Of a DNA stretch of 6,216 bases, positions 1 to 5,732 are shown in pieces. The number at the start of each line of letters is the position of its first letter. The first letter of the stretch is position 1. Below the pieces are notes generated by a model. That model saw only the letters and a program-made list of their open reading frames with translations. It was not told the DNA's origin and made no database searches. The translations under genes were made by a program, and so were the position numbers. The stretch comes from an uncultured Oscillospiraceae bacterium (lineage in GTDB: Bacteria > Bacillota > Clostridia > Oscillospirales > Acutalibacteraceae). Location of the stretch: assembly GCA_900550095.1 (NCBI GenBank), contig URRG01000150.1:1-6216 (forward strand). Reading direction: 5' to 3'.

Positions 1-179
1 TCACCGTCAGCCCCCGCAGCATGCTGGTGGTGGCTGAAGACGGCAGCCGGAGCATTCCCGCCGGAGAGTGTGTGCTTTCCGTGGGCGGCGGCCAGCCCGA
101 TGAGCGCACCCTGGAGCTCACCGGCTCCCCCTGCCTGGAGGCTTCCTTCCGCGTTGAGGGCAGCAAGGATATAGACTGA
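1..179 (+). CDS. Glycoside hydrolase family 3 protein, C-terminal end (partial)
   Basis: The frame beginning at base 3 is open from the window edge to a TGA at 177-179 and gives 58 residues. It starts TVSPRSMLVVAEDGS and continues through LSVGGGQPDER to a final GSKDID. This matches the fibronectin type III-like domain that closes many GH3 beta-glucosidases and beta-xylosidases, where a 'SPR-L-VV-EDG' strand is followed by 'F-L-VGG-QPD'. GH3 enzymes hydrolyse terminal beta-linked sugars with an Asp nucleophile, but the catalytic domains lie upstream of the window, so substrate cannot be judged. No signal peptide can be assessed. A strong terminator at 249-288 follows, so this is the last gene of its transcript. 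The family call rests on the C-terminal domain only; another enzyme with the same accessory domain is possible but less likely. Confidence 0.8.
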   Translation, partial: TVSPRSMLVVAEDGSRSIPAGECVLSVGGGQPDERTLELTGSPCLEASFRVEGSKDID

Positions 180-248
180 GCTGAACGGCAGGTTTGCATG
201 CCTGCTCACGCTATCCCTGCTATGCATGCTATTATATTGTAACCGTGT

Positions 249-288
249 CCCCGCTTCTGCTTTTTGGCAGGAGCGGGGCGTTTTTATT
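249..288 (+). terminator. Rho-independent terminator of the GH3 gene
   Basis: A 12-bp stem (CCCCGCTTCTGC at 249-260 pairing with GCAGGAGCGGGG at 267-278, one G-U wobble) with a 6-base loop is followed by a T-run at 281-285 and 287-288. It lies 70 bases past the GH3 stop codon and separates that gene from the AT-rich unit downstream. Confidence 0.9.
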
Positions 289-316
289 GATATAAATTGT
301 ATTTGTTAATTATAAT
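287..316 (+). promoter_or_regulatory. Sigma-A-like promoter for the membrane protein / peptidase unit
   Basis: TTGATA (287-292) and TATAAT (311-316) are separated by 18 bases. The -35 box overlaps the T-run of the preceding terminator. A second overlapping pair, TTGTTA (303-308) and TATATA (326-331) with a 17-base spacer, is also possible. Either would give a leader of about 170-200 bases before the start at 524. The surrounding bases are AT-rich, which raises the chance of accidental matches. Confidence 0.6.
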
Positions 317-357
317 TTGGTAAAATATATAAATTTCCGCAGAGAAAAATGTTGCTT

Positions 358-423
358 ATGTCAATAGATTTCACAAATACAAAAGCATATACTGAAGTCG
401 AGGGAATGCAGTTAAAAATATAG
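358..423 (+). other. Possible leader small ORF (21 codons)
   Basis: ATG at 358 opens a 21-residue frame (begins MSIDFTNTKAYTEVEG) ending in TAG at 421-423. The ribosome binding site in front of it is weak (AGAGAAA). It sits inside the long leader of the 524-1060 gene. Composition is protein-like, but it is too short to assign and may be chance. Confidence 0.2.
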
Positions 424-442
424 AGGAAAGAAGGAGATTCCC

Positions 443-466
443 ATGGGCTGTTCAGCGGTTCAATAG
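443..466 (+). other. Seven-codon minigene with strong ribosome binding site
   Basis: AAGGAGA (431-437) stands 5 bases before an ATG at 443, which reads MGCSAVQ and stops at TAG (464-466). The ribosome binding site is better than that of the real gene at 524, so ribosomes should load here. It could be a leader peptide, or the start of a gene whose body has been lost. The neighbouring frame carries RPNLPFSFDREWQERKQVNA up to a TGA overlapping the next start as ATGA, which fits a gene remnant. Confidence 0.3.
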
Positions 467-523
467 GCCTAACCTGCCGTTTTCGTTTGATAGGGAATGG
501 CAGGAGAGAAAGCAGGTGAACGC

Positions 524-1060
524 ATGAACGATCTATATGCGCTGTATATGAGCCGGCCCGATCCGCAGCAGGGAAAAAGAAGTAGAAAGCCGGGATCCCG
601 CCGCAGGAAAACGGTAAAAAGGTGCGTCTGCTGGGGGCTTCTCGTCCTTATATTGGGGCTCATAGCCTGGAACCTGATACGCTATCCTCTTCGGGGGAAT
701 ACGTATGATGTCCTCGGTATCAGCAGGGAGGAGATAGTGGAAGTGGGTGTCAATCACTATGGCAGGACACTATATATCGCTGACAGGGAAAGTATGGAAA
801 CAATTTTGTCCCCGCTGGACTGCACCCTGCAGCGAGGCCTCAGCGATTATATTTTTCATACCTACGGCGGCGATTGGGCTATGTCGCTTATCACCCGTGA
901 AGGGAAGAAAGTATCCTTTGGTATCTTCCCGGGAAGCGGCAGCGAGAACGACTATACGCGTTTAAGAATCGGCAGGTATTCTTATACATGTGATAAAGCA
1001 TTTGACAGAAAAATTTTAGAAACATATTGGGAAGCTGAATTCAAAAAGGATCTTGAGTAA
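524..1060 (+). CDS. Single-pass membrane protein with extracytoplasmic domain, unknown function
   Basis: The protein has 178 residues from ATG 524. Residues 1-33 are polar and strongly basic (cluster GSRRRKTVKR), residues 34-52 form one hydrophobic membrane segment (CVCWGLLVLILGLIAWNLI), and about 53-178 are predicted outside the cell by the positive-inside rule. The outer part reads like a small alpha/beta domain (GRTLYIADRESMETIL, then GKKVSFGIFPG) of the kind seen in uncharacterised clostridial membrane proteins and lipoproteins. I do not recognise a named family or any catalytic motif. I prefer ATG 524 over the in-frame ATG 497 because AGGTGA (514-519) is suitably placed before 524, while 497 has no spaced site. 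The start also overlaps the TGA of an upstream remnant frame as ATGA. The peptidase gene starts 16 bases after the TAA, so the two are very probably cotranscribed. Confidence 0.75.
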   Translation: MNDLYALYMSRPDPQQGKRSRKPGSRRRKTVKRCVCWGLLVLILGLIAWNLIRYPLRGNTYDVLGISREEIVEVGVNHYGRTLYIADRESMETILSPLDCTLQRGLSDYIFHTYGGDWAMSLITREGKKVSFGIFPGSGSENDYTRLRIGRYSYTCDKAFDRKILETYWEAEFKKDLE

Positions 1061-1061
1061 C

Positions 1062-1067
1062 AGGAGG
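1062..1067 (+). promoter_or_regulatory. Consensus ribosome binding site of the peptidase gene
   Basis: A perfect AGGAGG lies 9 bases before the ATG at 1077, directly after the TAA of the upstream gene. It fixes the start and shows that initiation signals of the interrupted gene are intact. Confidence 0.85.
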
Positions 1068-1076
1068 AAATAAAAT

Positions 1077-2243
1077 ATGAAAAAGATAATATCTCTTGTT
1101 TTATTATTGTCGTTAATCCTATCGGTGTTTGGATTGGGAGTATCGGCCAGTGAGTTAAATCCGGCCCGAACATTTGCCAGGGAGCAGATTGAACGGATAG
1201 CGGCTGAACCGGATGAAAACAATATATGGTCGGAAGAAACGAGCATAAAAAGCGAATTTATCCTATAGGATTTGGAGAATGTTCCCAACAGCTACATATA
1301 CAATTTAGTTACCAATGGAAAGGATACAGGGTATATCCAAATCGATGTGTTGGACGGAGTATATTCGGTTCACAGCTATTCCTTTGACGGAACCAATGAA
1401 GTATTCCATATGCTGCAGCAGATAAGCCAAACAAATACGCCGGGAGTGCTTTCAGCGGATACTTTTGGAAAAGTATATTACCTAGGCCAATCTGCCTATG
1501 CAATTGAAGAAGACGGCCAACTTTTAGATTTATATACGGATGAAGCTATAGCTGTTGATCGGAAAGACCTTAAGAAAGGTTATAATGAATTTGTTGCCTC
1601 TATGAAAACTCCGCAGGTTTCTCCTCGGGCAAGTATTACCAAAGGAAGTATTATGGTAACAAACTATAAAAACTTTACGTTGGCAGATATGTATGATTTT
1701 AAAGGAAAAACTATCGTAGGAGGGCATGCTTCTGTTGTTGACGATAATTGTACTCCCACGGCGGGAACCAACGTTGTTAAATATTATGCTAAATGCAGAG
1801 GGAAAAGTGCTTTATATGCCGGTTCGGATTGGAATATGTTTAAAGCCTTGTATCTGGCAATGGATACAAATGGTGTAAATTCACCTTATAAAACACGTGA
1901 GGGAACGTATTAGGATATTACATATTCAGACGGATATTCCGGTTTATTAGATTATGTTAATGCAAGAGGAGTTCCCACGTCCGATACGTATCGATATGCT
2001 TTAGGAGCGGTTACAGGAATTAGTATGAATTCTATCAAAGAGCAGATTGACAAAAATCATCCTGTTATAATGGGAGTAAAAAGTTTTCCAAATTCTGATA
2101 ATCCTTCTGGTTATCATTCGGTTGTTGCCTTTGGCTATAAATCCAATATGGTAATTTTAAGCAACGGATGGGATAAAAGCTATCATTATCATATTATAGT
2201 TCTTTGGCCGTTCATGAATATTATTATATTGGATACTGATTAA
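1077..2243 (+). pseudogene. Secreted papain/C39-like cysteine peptidase interrupted by two in-frame TAG codons
   Basis: One frame runs from ATG 1077 to TAA 2241-2243 (388 codons), broken only by TAG at codon 64 (1266-1268) and codon 279 (1911-1913). Residues 1-24 form a signal peptide (MKK, hydrophobic core, cleavage after GVSA). Residues 65-200 resemble the propeptide of secreted clostridial and streptococcal cysteine peptidases (SYIYNLVTNGKDTGYIQID). The papain-like core follows, with Cys225 in NCTPTAGTN, His347 in GYHSVVAFGY and Asn363 in ILSNGWD, the order Cys-His-Asn expected for the fold. The usual oxyanion-hole Gln before Cys is not obvious. The first stop separates the signal peptide from the rest and the second lies between Cys225 and His347, so no single fragment would be an active exported enzyme. 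Base composition is AT-richer than the flanking genes. Either it is a recently inactivated gene or it depends on amber readthrough. The family call is moderate to high, the functional state unknown. Confidence 0.8.
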
Positions 2244-2257
2244 CACGGGGTTAGGAC

Positions 2258-2293
2258 AAAAAGCTCTGGTCTAAGACTGGAGCTTTTTGTTTT
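2258..2293 (+). terminator. Rho-independent terminator after the peptidase gene
   Basis: A 14-bp stem (2258-2271 with 2275-2288, two G-U wobbles, loop TAA) is formed by AAAAAGCTC and GAGCTTTTT outer arms, followed by more T residues to 2293. It is 14 bases past the TAA at 2243. The A-run on the left arm means it could also work on the opposite strand, although no gene points that way here. Confidence 0.85.
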
Positions 2294-2365
2294 GATCGAT
2301 TCTATAGATTTACTAATTTTTTTAATATTACAAAGAATTAACTATACAAATCATGAATAAACTGA

Positions 2366-2371
2366 TACAAT
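2366..2371 (+). promoter_or_regulatory. Possible -10 box for the S51 peptidase gene
   Basis: TACAAT fits a sigma-A -10 box 66 bases before the start at 2437. No good -35 box lies 16-18 bases upstream, so this is weak. An alternative is TATACA at 2343-2348. A promoter is expected somewhere in 2294-2400 because a terminator precedes the region. The leader also holds an inverted repeat, ATAGGG (2387-2392) with CCCTAT (2410-2415). Confidence 0.3.
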
Positions 2372-2436
2372 ACAAGATAAGGGGGAATAGGGCCCTTTGG
2401 GGCCGGAAACCCTATGAGAAAAGGGGGCGTCCAAAT

Positions 2437-3150
2437 ATGGGAAAAATCGTTGCAATCGGCGGCGGAGACGCGATGGCTGGCCAGACCAGGGAGATCGATG
2501 AATGCATTGTGCGCATGGCGCATAAGGAACGGCCGAAATTCCTCTTTCTGCCCACAGCGAGCGAGGATGCTGAATCGTATATCATGTTTATAAACGCATA
2601 TTTCTGCGGCATGGGATGCGAGACCTCCACCCTGCGCCTGGTGACGGAAAAGCCGCCCAGAGAGACGGTGGAAGAAAAAATTTCCGCTGCGGATATCATC
2701 TATGTAGGCGGAGGGGATACCTCCGGCATGATGCATGTATGGCACGAATACGGGGTGGATTCCTGCCTGCGCCGGGCGTATCAGCACGGCACGATCCTCT
2801 GCGGCACCAGCGCGGGGGCCGTCTGCTGGGCCGTATTCGGGCACAGCGATTCCGATACCTCCATGAACCGGGGCTGGTGGGATTACAGCCGGGCGGGAGG
2901 ACTTTCCCTGATTCCAGCGGCTATATGCCCTCACTATAACCAGGAAGGCCGGGAGGGCTTCGACCGGATGATGGTGGGCGAGGAGATCCCCGGCATCGCC
3001 CTGGAGGACGGGGCCGCCCTGGTGGAAGAGGACGGCGTATACCACCTTCTGCGGGCCTCGGGGGGCGGCAAGGGGTTCCTTCTGAAGTCGGCTCCCGGGA
3101 CATCGGAAAAAACGGAGCTCCATGAAGGGGAGTATTTCAGGCTCTCCTGA
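2437..3150 (+). CDS. Peptidase S51 family protein (PepE / cyanophycinase-like)
   Basis: The 237-residue product has the features of the S51 serine peptidases, which share the class I glutamine amidotransferase-like fold. These are an N-terminal strand with MGKIVAIGGGD, FLFLPTAS (residues 36-42), the glycine-rich IIYVGGGDT loop (87-95) and the nucleophile elbow ILCGTSAGAV (120-129) with Ser125. His166 in ICPHYNQEGR is the candidate catalytic histidine. Length fits dipeptidase E-type members, which cleave N-terminal Asp dipeptides in the cytoplasm; no signal peptide is present. The exact substrate cannot be told. I chose ATG 2437 because AAGGGGG (2421-2427) is well placed and the conserved strand begins at once. 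The in-frame ATG 2353 would add 28 residues without family character and has no ribosome binding site. It is flanked by terminators on both sides, so it is probably monocistronic. Confidence 0.88.
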   Translation: MGKIVAIGGGDAMAGQTREIDECIVRMAHKERPKFLFLPTASEDAESYIMFINAYFCGMGCETSTLRLVTEKPPRETVEEKISAADIIYVGGGDTSGMMHVWHEYGVDSCLRRAYQHGTILCGTSAGAVCWAVFGHSDSDTSMNRGWWDYSRAGGLSLIPAAICPHYNQEGREGFDRMMVGEEIPGIALEDGAALVEEDGVYHLLRASGGGKGFLLKSAPGTSEKTELHEGEYFRLS

Positions 3151-3159
3151 AGCGTGAAG

Positions 3160-3200
3160 AAAGGCGCTGTGAAGCAAAAGAGGCTTCGCGGCGCTTTTTT
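3160..3200 (+). terminator. Rho-independent terminator of the S51 peptidase gene
   Basis: A long stem of about 16 bp (from 3160 to 3175, core GGCGC and GAAGC; partner arm GCTTCGCGGCGC from about 3183) with a 7-base loop and a few G-U wobbles ends in six T residues (3195-3200). It begins 10 bases after the TGA. Confidence 0.9.
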
Positions 3201-3225
3201 GCGTCCCCTGCGGGCTGGGCCGGAC

Positions 3226-3254
3226 TTGAAGCCCCCGGCGGATTGTGATAGGAT
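3226..3254 (+). promoter_or_regulatory. Sigma-A-like promoter for the pentapeptide-repeat gene
   Basis: TTGAAG (3226-3231) and TAGGAT (3249-3254) are separated by exactly 17 bases. It lies just after the previous terminator and would give a leader of about 135 bases before the start at 3398. Confidence 0.5.
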
Positions 3255-3374
3255 ACGCCTATACGGGCCGGAGCTTGGGGAATGCGAGGGCGGGGCGGCG
3301 GCCCTGCCGGGTCCTCGGGATTCCCTGACTCCAGACTCCCTGGCTTCTGGGAGACGGGCGGGAAGACAGCCGGG

Positions 3375-3390
3375 CCCTGTTTCAGGGAGG
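3375..3390 (+). promoter_or_regulatory. Ribosome binding site with a small hairpin reaching into it
   Basis: AGGGAGG (3384-3390) is 7 bases before ATG 3398 and decides the start of the pentapeptide gene. Its first bases belong to a possible hairpin, CCCTG (3375-3379) with CAGGG (3383-3387), loop of three T. This could reduce ribosome access; the effect is inferred. Confidence 0.45.
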
Positions 3391-3397
3391 GATCTGT

Positions 3398-4120
3398 ATG
3401 TATACGCAGAAAACGGAAAAGATGAACAAGGGCGGGCGAAAAGCCTTTGCGGAACGAGCCGTAGAGAATGCCGCGGCCTATAAGTCCCCGAAACCGCCCA
3501 AGCTGCCGGAAAGGCCCGAGCGGGAGCCTCTTGCGGCGGCTGCGGGCCGTGCCGGAGAGGACGAGGATGTGCGCGGCAGGCTGTTTTCGGGAGAAGAGCT
3601 GGAAAACACGGCCCTGTCCGGGGCGGATTTTTACGGCTGTACGTTTTCAGAGTGCCGGTTTTCCGGCGTTTCTCTGGAAGAGGTGCATTTTTCCGACTGT
3701 TTGTTTCAGGGGTGCGATCTCTCTAATCTCCGCATGGAAGGGGGAGGCTTCCACAGGGCGGAGTTCCGGAACTGCCGCCTGCTGGGCGCTTCCTTTTCGG
3801 GGACGCTTTTTGACGACGCTCTGTTTTTGCACTGCGGCGCCTCCTACGGGAATTTTGCGGAATGCCGGTTCCGGGGGTGCCTTTTACAGGGTTCGGATTT
3901 TTCCGAGGGTTCCTTCGGAGGGAGCCGCTTTCAGAAAAGCAGCCTGGAGGAATGCCGCTTCCGGCGCACGGAATTTTTTCACGCGGAGATAAAGGGACTG
4001 GATTTCAGTTCTTCCTCTTTGGAAGGGGCGGCGTTTTCCATTGCCGATGTAAACGGGATCACAGTGTCGGCAGAACAGGCGGTAGAGCTTTCCAAGCTTT
4101 TGGGGATTCGGGTGAAATAG
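3398..4120 (+). CDS. Pentapeptide-repeat protein, 29 consecutive repeats, cysteine-rich core
   Basis: The 240-residue protein has three parts. Residues 1-60 are charged and Pro/Ala-rich and probably flexible. Residues 73-217 are 29 unbroken pentapeptides, from LSGAD and FYGCT to FSIAD. A short helical C-terminal cap ends SKLLGIRVK. Pentapeptide repeats fold into a right-handed square beta-helix with four repeats (20 residues) per turn, so about seven turns are predicted. The central position is mostly Phe rather than Leu, as in Qnr/MfpA-type proteins, which mimic DNA and bind gyrase. However, the sequence lacks anything that proves this role, and most members have no known function. All nine cysteines (81, 86, 101, 106, 126, 146, 156, 161, 186) occupy the inward-facing i-2 position. 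No signal peptide is visible, so it is probably cytoplasmic. The stop is TAG (4118-4120), after a natural-looking C-terminal cap. The gene stands alone between a promoter and a terminator. Confidence 0.88.
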   Translation: MYTQKTEKMNKGGRKAFAERAVENAAAYKSPKPPKLPERPEREPLAAAAGRAGEDEDVRGRLFSGEELENTALSGADFYGCTFSECRFSGVSLEEVHFSDCLFQGCDLSNLRMEGGGFHRAEFRNCRLLGASFSGTLFDDALFLHCGASYGNFAECRFRGCLLQGSDFSEGSFGGSRFQKSSLEECRFRRTEFFHAEIKGLDFSSSSLEGAAFSIADVNGITVSAEQAVELSKLLGIRVK

Positions 4121-4408
4121 CGGATCTTCGCTTTTCCATGGGGGACGGCGGCCAAAGGCGCGCAGCCGCCCAGAAAACTGCAAGCTCCAAACAGCATACG
4201 GCATAGAGGTAAACGGCGAAGCGGAGGCGGCGTTTCCAGCGGGAGAGTCCGCAGCTTTTTCCATACGGTTTTGCCGGGATAAGGGGGAGGGGACGCTTGG
4301 CGGCGTCCCCTCTTTCGTATCTGTGTCTTTGCATAGACAAACGGAAGCAGCTTTTACAGGCTGCGGCCCGCATGAGCGTAATGGGCGCCACGATACCCCT
4401 GCTCTCTG
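4121..4408. other. Convergent spacer without a recognisable gene
   Basis: The spacer lies between the converging pentapeptide and kinase genes. Apart from the hairpin at 4287-4312 it holds a weak inverted repeat, GCAGC (4347-4351) with GCTGC (4360-4364), which could serve the kinase transcript. The frame after the pentapeptide TAG stays open for 53 codons to TAA 4280-4282, but the translation is basic and low in complexity and looks non-coding. Confidence 0.6.
4287..4315 (+). terminator. Probable terminator of the pentapeptide-repeat gene
   Basis: A perfect 10-bp stem, GAGGGGACGC (4287-4296) with GCGTCCCCTC (4303-4312), has a 6-base loop and a short T-run (4313-4315). The T-run is poor, so termination efficiency is uncertain. 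On the other strand the hairpin is followed by a C-run, not T residues. Confidence 0.6.
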
Positions 4409-5413
4409 TCAGCGCAGAAGCGGGGCCTCCCTTCGGCAGCGCTGGATCTCTTCCTCCGTGGGGAGGGCGGGAATGGCTCCCTTCCGGGTGGTGGTGATGG
4501 AACCGGCGGCGTTCCCGTAAGAGAGGATCTCCTCCAGCTCTTCCCTGGAAAGAGATGCGGTTTCGGAGAGCTCCAGCTTTGAGAGGCGGCTGAGGATAGC
4601 GCCGAAAAAGGCGTCCCCCGCCCCATTGGTGTCAATGGTCTTTACATCGTAGGTGGGCAGAAGGCCGCAGGTGTCTCCCCGGCGGTAAAAGGCCCCTTTT
4701 GCCCCCAAAGATACAAGAATCAGGGCTTTTCCCTCCCGGGCAAGCTCTTTTGTGCCTTTCTCCGGCTCCCGGCTGCCGGTGAGAAGGAAGAGCTCTTCTT
4801 CAGACATCTTCACAATATCTGCAAGGGAAAGCCCCTCCTTCATCCAGCGGAGGGCTTCCGCCGTATCCGGCCACAGGAAGGGCCGGTAATTGGGATCATA
4901 GCTGATGGTTTTCCCCAGGGAACGGGCGAGACGGACCGTTTCCAGAGTGGCGGAGCGGGAGGGCTCGTCTGTAAGGGAGACGGAACCAAAATGAAGGATA
5001 CGGCAGTTTTCCACCAAGGCTTGATCCACATCGGAAAACTCCAGCATCATATCCGCTCCCGGCTTCCGGTAAAAGCTGAAGGAGCGGTCGCCGCGTTCAT
5101 CCAGCGTGACGAAGGCCAGAGTGGTGTTATAGGGAGAAAAGACCAAGCCCCGGGCGTCGATTCCGGCCCCTTCCAGCGTATCCTTCAGAAATCTGCCAAA
5201 GGAATCCCGGCCAACCTTCCCGATAAAGGCGGTGCGGCATCCCAGTTTAGAGGCGGCGGCAAGAACATTGGCGGGGGCGCCTCCGGCGATGCGGGCGAAG
5301 AGCATGTCGCCCCGCTGGCTGAAACCGGCGGGGGTGAAGTCGATCAGAAGCTCGCCTATGGCTGTGATATCATAGGCGTTATAGATGTCATGTATAGGCT
5401 CCGCTGAGCGCAT
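4409..5413 (-). CDS. PfkB-family carbohydrate kinase, probable fructokinase
   Basis: The 334-residue product phosphorylates a sugar with ATP, most likely fructose to fructose 6-phosphate, in the cytoplasm. PfkB hallmarks are the N-terminal ITAIGELLIDF strand, GGAPANV (residues 44-50, signature 1, sugar-binding side), and DTNGAGDAF (261-269, signature 2) with catalytic Asp267 and the GAGD anion hole. Fructokinase-like stretches are HFGSVSLTDEPSR (141-153), ISYDPNYRPFLW (170-181) and KMSEEELFLLTG (202-213). Signature 2 has Asn263 where Thr is more usual; this is a tolerated variant. Length is normal for the family. The start at 5413 is chosen because GGAGGA (complement of 5421-5426) lies 7 bases before it. 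The same frame stays open far upstream, but that stretch crosses the promoter and has no kinase character. It is divergent from the GH31 gene. Other PfkB substrates such as 2-keto-3-deoxygluconate or ribose are possible but fit less well. Confidence 0.92.
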   Translation of the reverse strand: MRSAEPIHDIYNAYDITAIGELLIDFTPAGFSQRGDMLFARIAGGAPANVLAAASKLGCRTAFIGKVGRDSFGRFLKDTLEGAGIDARGLVFSPYNTTLAFVTLDERGDRSFSFYRKPGADMMLEFSDVDQALVENCRILHFGSVSLTDEPSRSATLETVRLARSLGKTISYDPNYRPFLWPDTAEALRWMKEGLSLADIVKMSEEELFLLTGSREPEKGTKELAREGKALILVSLGAKGAFYRRGDTCGLLPTYDVKTIDTNGAGDAFFGAILSRLSKLELSETASLSREELEEILSYGNAAGSITTTRKGAIPALPTEEEIQRCRREAPLLR

Positions 5414-5437
5414 ACTGGATTCCTCCGTTTCGTTCCC

Positions 5438-5472
5438 GCCGGAGAAGCGGTCTCCGGGGCTGCTTCTCCGGC
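5438..5472 (-). promoter_or_regulatory. Perfect inverted repeat in the kinase leader
   Basis: GCCGGAGAAGC (5438-5448) and GCTTCTCCGGC (5462-5472) are perfect 11-base arms around a 13-base loop. In the kinase mRNA the hairpin would start about 10 bases after the transcription start and end 11 bases before the ribosome binding site, a position suited to 5'-end stabilisation or regulation. Read on the + strand it is followed by TGTTTTT (5474-5480) and looks like a terminator that would stop antisense transcripts before the GH31 promoter. An operator for a dimeric regulator is a third option. Confidence 0.6.
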
Positions 5473-5488
5473 CTGTTTTTCTGCCTCT

Positions 5489-5518
5489 ATTATACGCGGT
5501 TTTGGCTTCTGTTTGCAA
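5489..5518 (-). promoter_or_regulatory. Sigma-A-like promoter of the fructokinase gene
   Basis: On the minus strand, TTGCAA (complement of 5513-5518) and a perfect TATAAT (complement of 5489-5494) are spaced by 18 bases. Transcription would begin near 5482, giving a leader of about 70 bases that holds the inverted repeat. Confidence 0.75.
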
Positions 5519-5615
5519 TCGGGGGCAGAGATTTTTGCGAAACGGGGAAAAGAGGGAAAAAGAAGGGCAGAGAAGGATAAGGGACGGCAAAGAGCGGCAG
5601 GGCGTCTGTTTTGCC

Positions 5616-5644
5616 TTTACTTTGCCCTGCCGCGCCGCTATAAT
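5616..5644 (+). promoter_or_regulatory. Sigma-A-like promoter of the GH31 gene
   Basis: TTTACT (5616-5621, four of six consensus bases) and a perfect TATAAT (5639-5644) are separated by 17 bases. The expected leader is about 80 bases. It diverges from the kinase promoter with about 100 bases between the two -35 boxes, leaving room for a shared regulator; I could not find a convincing catabolite-repression site. Confidence 0.65.
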
Positions 5645-5732
5645 GAGGGGGAAGAGGCCTCTGGGATGCGGAAGCGCGCGGGGCGCGCCGGTTTCCCGGG
5701 GCAAAAGGGCGAAAGGAGAGGAATGACGGGCA

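Noticed and set aside
196..229. Two GCATGC copies as a possible recombination or operator site
   Set aside because: Each is a short self-complementary hexamer and the flanks do not match beyond it; there is no further support.
1077..2243. Pyrrolysine insertion or genome-wide TAG reassignment as the explanation
   Set aside because: Known pyrrolysine proteins are mainly methylamine methyltransferases, not C39-like peptidases, and a neighbouring gene appears to end normally at TAG. Local readthrough or mutation is simpler.
2353..2436. Longer N-terminus for the S51 peptidase from ATG 2353
   Set aside because: No ribosome binding site precedes it, the extra 28 residues are not family-like, and the leader inverted repeat lies inside it.
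2338..3177. Long minus-strand frame opposite the S51 peptidase gene
   Set aside because: It is a mirror of a GC-rich gene; its product has no recognisable family pattern while the + strand has clear S51 motifs.
3154..3483. Plus-strand frame of 109 codons before the pentapeptide gene
   Set aside because: It begins inside the S51 terminator, has no ribosome binding site and is Gly/Arg/Pro-rich without structure.
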